From Pseudomonas sp. Irchel 3A7 (GTDB lineage: Bacteria > Pseudomonadota > Gammaproteobacteria > Pseudomonadales > Pseudomonadaceae): a DNA stretch of 64,000 nucleotides. Positions 22,223 to 30,606 of the stretch are shown in pieces. The stretch spans positions 305,193 through 369,192 of the forward strand of contig NZ_FYED01000002.1 in assembly GCF_900187565.1 (NCBI RefSeq), in the 5' to 3' direction. The notes under the pieces were generated by a model that was not told the DNA's origin, did not search any database, and worked only from the letters and a program-made list of their open reading frames with translations. Numbering within the stretch: position 1 is the first letter of the stretch; the number at the start of each line of letters is the position of its first letter. Both the position numbers and the translations under genes were made by a program.

Positions 22223-23920
22223 TCACTGGCCCCACGAATCACGCAGGGTCACGGTACGGTTGAATACCGGCTGACCGGGTTTCGAGTCCTTGATATCCGC
22301 GACGAAGTAGCCTTCGCGCTCGAACTGGAAACGGTCTTCCGGCTGTGCGTTGCCCAGCGAGGGTTCGGCACGACAACCGGTGAGTACCTGCAGTGAATCA
22401 GGGTTGATGTTGTCCAGGAAGCTGGCGCTGTCTTCGGCCTTCTCCGGGTTCGGAGAACGGAACAGCCGGTCGTACAGACGCACTTCGCACTCGACGCTGG
22501 CAGCGGCCGGCACCCAGTGGATCACGCCCTTGACCTTGCGGCCTTCAGGGTTCTTGCCCAGGGTGTCCGGGTCGTAGGAGCAACGCAGCTCGACGATGTT
22601 GCCGTCGGCGTCCTTGATCGCTTCGTCGGCGCGGATCACGTAGCTGCCGCGCAGGCGCACTTCGCCGGCCGGTTCCAGGCGCTTGTAGCCCTTTGGCGGT
22701 TCTTCCATGAAATCTTCACGGTCGATGTAGATCTCACGGGCGAACGGCAGCGCACGCACGCCCATGTCTTCTTTCGGGTGGCATGGCAGTTCGAGGTTCT
22801 CGACCTGGCCTTCCGGGTAGTTGGTGATCACGACTTTCAGCGGGCGCAACACGCACATGGCGCGCGGGGCGCTGTGGTCGAGGTCGTCGCGGATGCTGAA
22901 TTCAAGCATGCCGAAGTCGACCACGCCGTCGGAACGGTTGGTACCGATCATTTCGCAGAAGTTGCGGATCGATTTCGGCGTGTAGCCACGGCGGCGGAAG
23001 CCCGACAGCGTGGACATGCGCGGGTCATCCCAACCGTTGACGTGGCCCTCGTCCACCAGCTGCTTGAGCTTGCGCTTGCTGGTGATGGTGTAATTCAGGT
23101 TCAGACGGCTGAACTCGTACTGACGCGGATGCGCCGGCACGGGCAGGCTGTCGAGGAACCAGTCGTACAGCGGACGGTGGCTTTCGAACTCCAGGGTGCA
23201 GATCGAGTGGGTGATGCCTTCGATGGCGTCCGACTGACCGTGGGTGAAGTCGTAGTTGGGGTAGATGCACCACTTGTCACCGGTCTGGTGGTGGTGAGCG
23301 TGGCGGATGCGATACATGATCGGATCGCGCAGGTTCATGTTCGGCGACGCCATGTCGATCTTGGCCCGCAGCACACGTGCGCCGTCCGGGAATTCACCGG
23401 CGCGCATGCGGGCGAACCAGTCGAGGTTTTCTTCCACGGAACGATCACGGAACGGGCTGTTCTTGCCCGGTTCGGTCAGGCTGCCACGGTATTCCTTGGC
23501 TTGCTCAGGGGTCAGGTCGTCGACATAGGCCTTGCCGGCCTTGATCAGCTCGACGGCCCAGTCGTGCAACTGGTCGAAGTACTGCGAGGCATAGCGCACT
23601 TCGCCGGCCCACTCGAAGCCCAGCCATTTGACATCACTTTCGATCGCGTCGATGTATTCCTGGTCTTCCTTGGCCGGGTTGGTGTCGTCGAAACGCAGAT
23701 GGGTGACGCCGCCGAACTCCTGGGCCAGGCCGAAGTTCACGCAGATCGACTTGGCGTGACCGATGTGCAGGTAGCCGTTGGGCTCAGGCGGGAAACGGGT
23801 GACGATCTGCGTGTGCTTGCCCGAGTCCAGGTCTGCCTGGATGATCGGCCGCAGGAAGTTGACCGGCACGGCAGGGCCGGTCTTGGAGTTCGAGGTAGGG
23901 TCGACAGTGGGCTTGCTCAT
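22223..23920 (-). CDS. glnS: Glutaminyl-tRNA synthetase
   Basis: This 565-residue class I synthetase charges tRNA-Gln. HIGH is visible in [15 protein letters not shown] (about 55) and the KMSKS-equivalent in [12 protein letters not shown], where the usual MSK is TSK. GlnRS-specific elements include [19 protein letters not shown] and the C-terminal anticodon-binding beta barrels ([15 protein letters not shown]). The ATG at 23920 follows AAGGATCCT; the open frame reaches 24034 but the extra residues are not family-like. A TATGAT -10-like box lies about 65 bases upstream. ppiB is divergent. Confidence 0.97.
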   Translation of the reverse strand: MSKPTVDPTSNSKTGPAVPVNFLRPIIQADLDSGKHTQIVTRFPPEPNGYLHIGHAKSICVNFGLAQEFGGVTHLRFDDTNPAKEDQEYIDAIESDVKWLGFEWAGEVRYASQYFDQLHDWAVELIKAGKAYVDDLTPEQAKEYRGSLTEPGKNSPFRDRSVEENLDWFARMRAGEFPDGARVLRAKIDMASPNMNLRDPIMYRIRHAHHHQTGDKWCIYPNYDFTHGQSDAIEGITHSICTLEFESHRPLYDWFLDSLPVPAHPRQYEFSRLNLNYTITSKRKLKQLVDEGHVNGWDDPRMSTLSGFRRRGYTPKSIRNFCEMIGTNRSDGVVDFGMLEFSIRDDLDHSAPRAMCVLRPLKVVITNYPEGQVENLELPCHPKEDMGVRALPFAREIYIDREDFMEEPPKGYKRLEPAGEVRLRGSYVIRADEAIKDADGNIVELRCSYDPDTLGKNPEGRKVKGVIHWVPAAASVECEVRLYDRLFRSPNPEKAEDSASFLDNINPDSLQVLTGCRAEPSLGNAQPEDRFQFEREGYFVADIKDSKPGQPVFNRTVTLRDSWGQ

Positions 23921-24170
23921 AGGATCCTTGGACGTACAAGTGCGTGGCCGGGAGTAAGGGCCTGACAAAACAAAGCCGCTATCATAGCCGATGCCGTCAA
24001 GCAGCTGACAGAGCAGGCCGGAAAACCGCTGCATTTAATCGGATGTAAACGAAAAACAGCCTCGAAATTCGCGTGTGTCGCGCTAAACTGCGCTCCTTGG
24101 TCGAAGCCGGCCAACACGGTTGCGGGCCTTGCTGCCCCGAAACCCACGAATTCCTTAAAGAGTAGCCAAC

Positions 24171-24674
24171 ATGACCCAAGTCAAATTGACCACCAACTTC
24201 GGCGACATCGTCCTCGAACTGAACGCTGAAAAGGCACCGATCACCGTTGCCAACTTCGTCGAATACGTCAAAGCCGGTCACTACGAAAACACCGTTTTCC
24301 ACCGTGTCATCGGTAACTTCATGATCCAGGGCGGCGGTTTCGAGCCAGGCATGAAAGAAAAGAAAGACAAGCGTCCAAGCATCCAGAACGAAGCCGACAA
24401 TGGTCTTTCCAACGACAAGTACACCGTCGCCATGGCCCGCACCATGGAGCCGCATTCGGCTTCCGCGCAGTTCTTCATCAACGTGGCTGACAACAGCTTC
24501 CTGAACCACAGCGGCAAGAACGTTCAGGGCTGGGGCTACGCGGTATTCGGCAAAGTGACCGCCGGCACCGACGTTGTCGACAAGATCAAAGGCGTGGCCA
24601 CCACTTCCAAGTCCGGCCACCAGGACGTACCAGCAGACGACGTGATCATCGAGAAAGCCGAGATCATTGAGTGA
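24171..24674 (+). CDS. ppiB: Peptidyl-prolyl cis-trans isomerase B (cyclophilin)
   Basis: This 167-residue cyclophilin lacks a signal peptide, so it should act in the cytoplasm, catalysing proline isomerisation during folding. Active-site signature elements are present: [13 protein letters not shown], the [26 protein letters not shown] block and [12 protein letters not shown]. The stop overlaps the lpxH GTG start by four bases, so the two genes are coupled. The ATG is preceded by AAGAGTAGCC. Confidence 0.96.
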   Translation: MTQVKLTTNFGDIVLELNAEKAPITVANFVEYVKAGHYENTVFHRVIGNFMIQGGGFEPGMKEKKDKRPSIQNEADNGLSNDKYTVAMARTMEPHSASAQFFINVADNSFLNHSGKNVQGWGYAVFGKVTAGTDVVDKIKGVATTSKSGHQDVPADDVIIEKAEIIE

Positions 24675-25423
24675 TACTGCTGATTTCAGACTTGCATCTG
24701 GAAGAGGAGCGCCCGGACATTACCCGGGCGTTTCTGGATTTGCTCGCCGGACGCGCCCGCTCGGCGAGTGCGTTGTACATTCTGGGCGACTTTTTCGAGG
24801 CGTGGATTGGCGACGACGCCATGACCCCCTTTCAGCGCTCCATCTGCCAGGCCCTGCGCGATTTGAGCGACAGCGGCACGGCCATTTTCCTGATGCACGG
24901 CAATCGCGATTTCATGCTCGGCCAGGCCTTCTGCAAACAGGCCGGCTGCACCTTGCTGAAAGACCCGAGTGTCGTGCAGTTCAACGGTGAGCCGGTGCTG
25001 CTGATGCACGGCGACAGCCTTTGCACCCGCGACGAAGCCTATATGAAGCTGCGTCGCTACCTGCGTAACCCCATCACCCTGTTCATCCTGCGGCACCTGC
25101 CTTTGGGCACCCGGCATAAACTGGCGCGCAAGCTGCGCAGCGAAAGCCGGGCGCAGACACGGATGAAGGCCAATGACATCGTCGATGTCACGCCCGAAGA
25201 AATTCCGCGGATCATGCAGCAATACGGGGTGAAAACCCTGATTCATGGCCACACTCACCGCCCGGCCATCCACAAGTTGCAGCTCGGCGACCAGGCGGCC
25301 CGGCGCATTGTGCTGGGTGATTGGGACCGTCAGGGTTGGGCATTGCAGGTCGATGAGCAGGGGTTTGCGTTGGCGCCGTTTGATTTCATCCCGCCGCCGC
25401 AATTGGCAGCCCCCGCCAGCTGA
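24671..25423 (+). CDS. lpxH: UDP-2,3-diacylglucosamine diphosphatase
   Basis: This 250-residue calcineurin-like hydrolase catalyses the fourth step of lipid A synthesis, cutting UDP-2,3-diacylglucosamine to lipid X and UMP at the inner membrane surface. The metal-site motifs are all present: [31 protein letters not shown] and [10 protein letters not shown]. It begins with GTG inside the end of ppiB (GTGA overlap), a common arrangement in Pseudomonas. It is followed by a REP doublet. Confidence 0.96.
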   Translation: MILLISDLHLEEERPDITRAFLDLLAGRARSASALYILGDFFEAWIGDDAMTPFQRSICQALRDLSDSGTAIFLMHGNRDFMLGQAFCKQAGCTLLKDPSVVQFNGEPVLLMHGDSLCTRDEAYMKLRRYLRNPITLFILRHLPLGTRHKLARKLRSESRAQTRMKANDIVDVTPEEIPRIMQQYGVKTLIHGHTHRPAIHKLQLGDQAARRIVLGDWDRQGWALQVDEQGFALAPFDFIPPPQLAAPAS

Positions 25424-25443
25424 CGACCAAACACAAAAAATAC

Positions 25444-25536
25444 CTGTGGGAGCGAGCCTGCTCGCGAAGGGGACCTGACAGTCAACAGAGATGTTGGCTG
25501 ACAGACCGCTTTCGCGAGCAGGCTCGCTCCCACAAG
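25444..25536. repeat. REP doublet (REPIN) downstream of lpxH
   Basis: Inverted GCGAGCCTGCTCGCGAAG copies occupy almost all of the gap between the convergent lpxH and the efflux transporter gene. Confidence 0.9.
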
Positions 25537-25549
25537 GGTTATGCGGTGT

Positions 25550-27082
25550 TTAGTGGCCAGCAGAGGCAGCTGGCCCTGCCTTGGCCGTAAACGGTGGTTT
25601 GGCCAGCCACACGATCAAGATCAAGCCCATGAACATCCAGCCCAGCAAGGTGAAGTAATCCACCGTGGACATGATGTACGCCTGGCTGATCACCATCTGA
25701 TCCAGCTGCGTATACGCCTTGGCCCCCGCCCCGCCCAGATGGGTCATGGCCTCGCGGGTCGCCGGATCGAACGGGGTAATGCTTTCGGTCAGGTAGGCGT
25801 GGTGCTGGTCGGCGCGACGGATCCAGATCCAGGTGGTCAAGGAAGCCGCGAAGCTGCCGCCCAATGTGCGCAGGAAGGTCGCCAGCCCGGAACCGTCGGC
25901 TATCTGGCTCGGCGGCAGGTCCGACAACAGGATGGTCAGGGTCGGCATGAAGAACAGCGCCACGCCGATCCCCATGAACAGCTGCACCATGGCGATGTGC
26001 TGGAAATCCACCTCGTTGGTAAAACCGGCGCGCATGAAACAGCTCAGGCCGATGGCCAGGAACGCCAGCCCCGCCAGCAAGCGCATGTCGAAGCGCGGTG
26101 CGTATTTGCCGACGAAGGGTGACAGCAGCACCGGCAGGATGCCCAAGGGCGCCACGGCGAAACCGGCCCAGGTCGCGGTGTAGCCCAGGCGGGTCTGCAG
26201 CCATTGCGGCAGGATCAGGTTGATGCCGAAGAACCCGGCATAACCCAGGATCAGCACGATGGTGCCGTAGCGGAAGTTGCGGTGGGCGAACAGCCGCAGG
26301 TTCACCACCGGATGCTCATCGGTCATTTCCCAGATCACGAAGAACGCCAGGGCGACCACGGAAATCACCGAGCCGATAATGATGAAGCTCGATTCGAACC
26401 AGTCGGCATCGTTGCCTTTGTCGAGGACGATCTGCAACGCACCGACACCGATGATCAAGGCGATCAGGCCCACATAGTCCATGGGTTGCCGACGGGTGAC
26501 CACCGGACGTTTCTTCATCTGTTGCGTGACCACCCACGCAGCGAACAAACCGATGGGCACGTTGATGAAGAAGATCCATGGCCAGCTGTAGCTGTCGGTG
26601 ATCCAGCCACCGAGGATCGGTCCGGCAATCGGCGCCACCACCGTCACCATCGCCAACAGCGCCAGGGCCATCCCCCTTTTTGCCGGGGGATAGACCGCAA
26701 TCAGCAGCGTCTGGGTCATCGGGTACAGCGGTCCCGCCACTACCCCTTGCAGGACCCGAAAGCCCACCAGCTCCGGCATCGAGGTGGAAACCCCGCACAG
26801 GAACGAGGCGAGCACAAACAACAGGGTTGCCCAGACAAACAACTTCACCTCGCCGAAACGCCGGCTGAGCCAACCGGTCAGCGGCAGGGCGATGGCGTTG
26901 CTCACGGCAAACGAGGTGATCACCCAGGTGCCCTGCTCCGAGCTCACGCCGAGGTTGCCGGAAATCGTCGGTAACGCCACGTTGGCGATGGTGGTGTCGA
27001 GCACTTGCATGAAGGTCGCCAGCGACAGGCCGATGGTGCTGAGCAGCAGGCTGGGGGGCGTGAAAGAGGCGTTATTGCTCAT
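25550..27082 (-). CDS. DHA2-family MFS drug efflux transporter (EmrB-like)
   Basis: This 510-residue inner-membrane proton-driven transporter has 14 predicted helices. Family motifs include LDTTIANVALPTISGNLG in helix 1, the loop GWLSRRFGEVKLF (motif A), and the motif-C-like APIAGPILGGWITDSYSWPWIFFINVPIG. It is the last gene of a four-gene operon with a MarR repressor, an outer-membrane channel and a membrane-fusion protein, which together form a tripartite EmrAB-TolC-like pump spanning both membranes. Substrates cannot be told from sequence. A REP doublet separates it from the membrane-fusion gene. Confidence 0.92.
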   Translation of the reverse strand: MSNNASFTPPSLLLSTIGLSLATFMQVLDTTIANVALPTISGNLGVSSEQGTWVITSFAVSNAIALPLTGWLSRRFGEVKLFVWATLLFVLASFLCGVSTSMPELVGFRVLQGVVAGPLYPMTQTLLIAVYPPAKRGMALALLAMVTVVAPIAGPILGGWITDSYSWPWIFFINVPIGLFAAWVVTQQMKKRPVVTRRQPMDYVGLIALIIGVGALQIVLDKGNDADWFESSFIIIGSVISVVALAFFVIWEMTDEHPVVNLRLFAHRNFRYGTIVLILGYAGFFGINLILPQWLQTRLGYTATWAGFAVAPLGILPVLLSPFVGKYAPRFDMRLLAGLAFLAIGLSCFMRAGFTNEVDFQHIAMVQLFMGIGVALFFMPTLTILLSDLPPSQIADGSGLATFLRTLGGSFAASLTTWIWIRRADQHHAYLTESITPFDPATREAMTHLGGAGAKAYTQLDQMVISQAYIMSTVDYFTLLGWMFMGLILIVWLAKPPFTAKAGPAASAGH

Positions 27083-27110
27083 CGCGAATCCTTTGGGTCG
27101 CAGCTAACCC

Positions 27111-27200
27111 TGTGGGAGCGAGCCTGCTCGCGAAGAGGGAGTGTCAGTTACATCAATGTCGCCTGACACACTGCCTTCGCGAGCAGGCTCGCTCCCACAA
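27111..27200. repeat. REP doublet (REPIN) inside the efflux operon
   Basis: Inverted GCGAGCCTGCTCGCGAAG copies lie between the membrane-fusion gene and the MFS transporter gene, within one likely transcript. It could set the relative mRNA level of the two genes. Confidence 0.9.
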
Positions 27201-27209
27201 AAGTCGGAA

Positions 27210-28412
27210 TCAGCGCTGCGCGGTCTTGCTGACCGCGGCGCTGTTGTCGTGAATCAGCTGAGTGATCATCGCGTCGGCCTCGGCCAACTGACGGTCATAG
27301 ATGTTGGTGCTGAACGAAGCCTTCTGCGGCGGCTGTTGCGCCAGCACCGGGCCGCTCTGGTCGCGCAGGTCCACATCGACCACAGTCGACAGGCCGACCC
27401 GCAATGGATGTTTGGCAAGCTCCTGGGCATTGACGTGAATGCGCACCGGCACCCGCTGCACGATCTTGATCCAGTTACCGGTGGCGTTCTGCGCCGGCAG
27501 CAAGGCAAACGCGCTACCGGTGCCGGCGCCGAGGCTGTCGATGGTGCCGCTGTATTTCACGTCGCTGCCATAGAGGTCGGTTTCGATCTCCACGGGCTGG
27601 CCGATGCGCATGTCGCGCAGTTGGGTTTCCTTGAAGTTGGCGTCGATCCACAGTTGATCCAGCGGGATCACCGCCATCAGCGCCGTGCCCGGTTGCACGC
27701 GCTGACCGAGCTGTACGGTGCGCTTGGCCACATAGCCGGTCACTGGGGCGATCAAGGTGCTGCGGGCATTGTTCAGATACGCCTGGCGCAATTGCGCGGC
27801 GGCGGCCATCACGTCCGGATGGGACGAGACCACGGTGTCATCCACCAATGCGCTGGTGGTCTTGAGTTGCTGTTTGGCGTTGGCCAGGGCGTTTTGCGCC
27901 GAGGTCAGGTCGTCGCGGGCGTGGGACAGTTCTTCCTGGGAAATCGCCCCACCCGCCGCCAGGTTTTTCCGGCGATTGAAGTTGTCCTGAGCCTTCTGCA
28001 CTTCGGCTTGCTGCGCATTGACCTGGGCTTTCATGCCGTCGACGTTGCTGTACAAGCCGCGCACCTGGCGCACGGTACGCGCCAGTTGGGCCTGGGCATT
28101 TTGCAGGCCGATTTGGGCGTCGTTCGGATCGAAATTCACCAGCACCTGGCCTTCCTGGACCAGATCGCCATCGTCGGCGCCGATGCTCACCACGGTACCT
28201 GTGACCAGCGGGGTGATTTCCACCACGTTGCCGTTGACGTAGGCGTCGTCGGTGCTTTCGCTCCAGCGCCCGTAGAATTCGTGGTAAGCCCAGACACCGG
28301 CGCCGCTCAGTGCGACCACCACGGCAAGGGCCAGCAACATGAATTTACGCTTGCCCGCATTAGGGTTGGCGGGAGCGTTTTCAGACGTTTGAGTTGTATC
28401 GGCAGTGGCCAT
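27210..28412 (-). CDS. HlyD-family membrane-fusion protein (EmrA-like)
   Basis: This 400-residue periplasmic adaptor is anchored by one N-terminal helix (KFMLLALAVVVALSGAGVWAY). The split biotinyl-lipoyl domain (VNGNVVEITPLVTGTVVSIGADDGDLVQEGQVL and the later LIAPVTGYVAKRTVQLGQRVQPG) brackets a coiled-coil hairpin of about 110 residues. A beta-barrel region (LWIDANFKETQLRDMRIGQPVEIE) is typical of EmrA. It would connect the MFS pump with the outer-membrane channel encoded just upstream in the operon (15-base gap). Confidence 0.92.
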   Translation of the reverse strand: MATADTTQTSENAPANPNAGKRKFMLLALAVVVALSGAGVWAYHEFYGRWSESTDDAYVNGNVVEITPLVTGTVVSIGADDGDLVQEGQVLVNFDPNDAQIGLQNAQAQLARTVRQVRGLYSNVDGMKAQVNAQQAEVQKAQDNFNRRKNLAAGGAISQEELSHARDDLTSAQNALANAKQQLKTTSALVDDTVVSSHPDVMAAAAQLRQAYLNNARSTLIAPVTGYVAKRTVQLGQRVQPGTALMAVIPLDQLWIDANFKETQLRDMRIGQPVEIETDLYGSDVKYSGTIDSLGAGTGSAFALLPAQNATGNWIKIVQRVPVRIHVNAQELAKHPLRVGLSTVVDVDLRDQSGPVLAQQPPQKASFSTNIYDRQLAEADAMITQLIHDNSAAVSKTAQR

Positions 28413-28427
28413 GACAAGTACCTTGAA

Positions 28428-29897
28428 TTAGTGAGTCAGCGTGACTGGAGCGGTGCTGGCCGAGGCAATGGCCTCAGTCTGGAATCCGCCGCCCAGCGCC
28501 TGCATCAGTTGGATCGACAGGTCGATCTGCTCGGCATTCAGGTTGGCCAGCTGACGCTGGGCCTGGAGCAATTGCTGCTCGATGCTGAGCACGTCCAGGT
28601 AGTTACCGATGCCGGAACCGTACCGCTGGACCACGGTGTTGTAAGAGTCCTGGGCGATCTCGGTGGCGTGCTGCTGGGCAGCGATTTGTCGACCGATATC
28701 GCGCAACTGGTTGATGTTGTCACTGACATCCCCCAGCGCTTTGACCAGGCTTTTGTTGTACTGCGCCACCGCGAGGTCGTAATCGGCATCGCGGGCATCG
28801 AGGTCGGCACGCAGGCGGCCACCGTCGAAAATCGGCACGGAAATCGTCGGCGCAATGTTGAAGAAACGGCTGGCCGAACCGAACATCGCATCACCCAGCA
28901 ACGACTCGGCACCGGCGGCGGCACTCAGGTTGAGGTTGGGATAGAAGCGGGTTTTGCCGGCGTCGATGTTCTTGCTCGCCGCCTCGACCCGCCAGCGCGC
29001 CGCCACCAAGTCCGGACGTCGGCCGAGCAATTCGGCCGGCAGCACCGACGGCAAGGCAACGGCGCTGGCCTTGAGGATTTGCGGCCGGGCGATTTCATTG
29101 CCGCGATCCGGGCCTTTGCCGAGCAGCACGGCCAGGGCGATCTTCGCGCTTTGCAGGCGTTTATCGGCGTCGATCAGATTGGCTTGTGAAGTGGCTTCCA
29201 GGCTTTCGGTCTGCTGGAACTGGTACTGGCTGTCGATCCCGGCACTCAGACGACGCTTACTCAGGTCGAGCATCTGTTGGGTGCGCTTGAGGTCCTCGGC
29301 GGACAGGTCATAAACGATGTGCGCCTGTCCCAGATCGCTGTAGGCGCGGGCCACGTCGGCAGACAGGGTCAGCTGTGCGGCCTGCTGGTCGACTTCGGCA
29401 GCACGGGCCTGGCCCAGTGCGGCTTCCCAGGCATCACGCTGACCGCCCCAGAGGTCGAAGTTGTAATTGAAGCTGGCGCCAATATTGCGCACGGTCGAGT
29501 AGGCATCGCCCTCGCCTCGTGGATCCTGATCCCGGGACAGCCGTGATCGGCTGACGCCGGCGCTGGCATCGAGGGTCGGCATCCGTTCTGCATCGGCGGC
29601 GTAGGCAGCGGCGCTGGCCTGATGGGCGCGGGCGTCGGCGATCTGCATGTCGGGGCTGTCGTGCAGGGCCTCGCGGATCAGGCCGTCAAGTTGCGGATCG
29701 CCGAGGCTTTTCCACCAGTCACTTTTCGGCCAGGCCGCCGGCGACAAAGTAACGCCGCTCAGGGTTTGCCCGGCCTTGAGGCTTTTCGCATCGAGGCTGA
29801 CGCCTTCGGTGGTCAGGCCGCTGTAATTGGCGCAACCGGCCAGGCTCATGGCCAACAGCACCAGGCTCAGGCCGGTGCGCAGGGTTTTACTGTTCAT
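28428..29897 (-). CDS. NodT-family outer-membrane efflux lipoprotein
   Basis: This 489-residue TolC/OprM-type trimeric channel subunit has a lipoprotein signal peptide with lipobox LAGC (cleavage before CANYSGL). Two outer-membrane-efflux repeats with long helical stretches are visible, including GRRPDLVAARWRVEAASKNIDAGKTRFYPNLNLS. The ATG at 29897 with AGGTGG upstream is preferred over a GTG at 29906; both overlap the end of the marR gene. It supplies the exit duct for the EmrAB-type pump in the same operon. Confidence 0.92.
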   Translation of the reverse strand: MNSKTLRTGLSLVLLAMSLAGCANYSGLTTEGVSLDAKSLKAGQTLSGVTLSPAAWPKSDWWKSLGDPQLDGLIREALHDSPDMQIADARAHQASAAAYAADAERMPTLDASAGVSRSRLSRDQDPRGEGDAYSTVRNIGASFNYNFDLWGGQRDAWEAALGQARAAEVDQQAAQLTLSADVARAYSDLGQAHIVYDLSAEDLKRTQQMLDLSKRRLSAGIDSQYQFQQTESLEATSQANLIDADKRLQSAKIALAVLLGKGPDRGNEIARPQILKASAVALPSVLPAELLGRRPDLVAARWRVEAASKNIDAGKTRFYPNLNLSAAAGAESLLGDAMFGSASRFFNIAPTISVPIFDGGRLRADLDARDADYDLAVAQYNKSLVKALGDVSDNINQLRDIGRQIAAQQHATEIAQDSYNTVVQRYGSGIGNYLDVLSIEQQLLQAQRQLANLNAEQIDLSIQLMQALGGGFQTEAIASASTAPVTLTH

Positions 29898-30369
29898 GGT
29901 TGCCACCTAGGCGCAGCACCGTGATCGAGTCACCGGCGGCCAGCAAGATTTTCTTCAGGATCTGTTCCAGGGTTTGCAGTTCTTCCGGGGTGACAGCGCC
30001 GGCCAGTTCGTTCATGGCATCGGCACCGATATGCGGCAGGCGGTCAGCCAGATGCTGCCCATCTTCGGTCAGCACCAGCCGCACCTGGCGGCGGTCCGCT
30101 TCGGAGCGTTGGCGGGCGAGGAAACCTTTCTGTTCCAGACGATCGAGCATGCGGGTCATCGAACCGCTGTCCAGTGACAAGTGCCGGCACAGCTCGCCCG
30201 GCGAATCGACGCCGAACTGGGCCATGATGATCAACACCTTGAACTGCGCGGCGGTGATGCCGTGGGGCTCCATGTGCGTGTCGATGATCCGGTCCTTGAG
30301 CAGCGCAGCGCGCCCGAGCAGGAGACCAAGATGGCAATTGTGGAAGTTGTCCGGGGTGAAATGCTTCAT
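29887..30369 (-). CDS. MarR-family repressor of the efflux operon
   Basis: This 160-residue regulator has the winged helix-turn-helix of the MarR family (LCRHLSLDSGSMTRMLDRLEQKGFLARQRSEADRRQVRLVLTEDG, about 62-107). It is the first gene of the efflux operon and overlaps the channel gene, a common layout for autoregulated pump operons. Two perfect palindromes in its promoter are the likely operators. MarR proteins usually release DNA when bound by small phenolic or amphipathic compounds; the ligand here is unknown. Confidence 0.9.
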   Translation of the reverse strand: MKHFTPDNFHNCHLGLLLGRAALLKDRIIDTHMEPHGITAAQFKVLIIMAQFGVDSPGELCRHLSLDSGSMTRMLDRLEQKGFLARQRSEADRRQVRLVLTEDGQHLADRLPHIGADAMNELAGAVTPEELQTLEQILKKILLAAGDSITVLRLGGNHEQ

Positions 30370-30384
30370 CTGACCACCAATTAG

Positions 30385-30439
30385 CTGCCTAGGCAGTGAA
30401 TGTATGTCAAGATGTTACTGCCTAGGCAGCCAATGTCAA
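30385..30439 (-). promoter_or_regulatory. efflux operon promoter with twin palindromic operators
   Basis: CTGCCTAGGCAG, a perfect 12-base palindrome, occurs at 30385-30396 and 30418-30429. On the minus strand TTGACA (30439-30434) and TAACAT (30417-30412) form a sigma-70 promoter with a 16-base spacer. The upstream palindrome fills most of that spacer and the other lies just downstream. Repression by MarR dimers at both sites is the natural reading. Confidence 0.8.
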
Positions 30440-30507
30440 CGCAATAGTTAGGTTGCTTACTAAATAGCTGACCAAAGGTGTCAGTTTTTGTGGCGCACAC
30501 GCTGACG

Positions 30508-30575
30508 CCTTCGCGAGCAGGCTCGCTCCCACAGGTACGGTGTGATCCTTGTGGGAGCGAGCCTGCTCGCGAAGG
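30508..30575. repeat. REP doublet (REPIN) between marR promoter and tamB end
   Basis: Inverted GCGAGCCTGCTCGCGAAG copies with a very short central spacer of about 15 bases, the tightest doublet of this type in the window. Confidence 0.88.
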
Positions 30576-30606
30576 GAGCAACTCGGTTTATGCAAGAAAA
30601 CAGGGT

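Noticed and set aside
22223..23920. TSK in place of MSK in GlnRS as a defect
   Set aside because: The KMSKS element in glutaminyl-tRNA synthetases varies at this position and the Lys-Arg pair is retained, so it is not a sign of loss of function.
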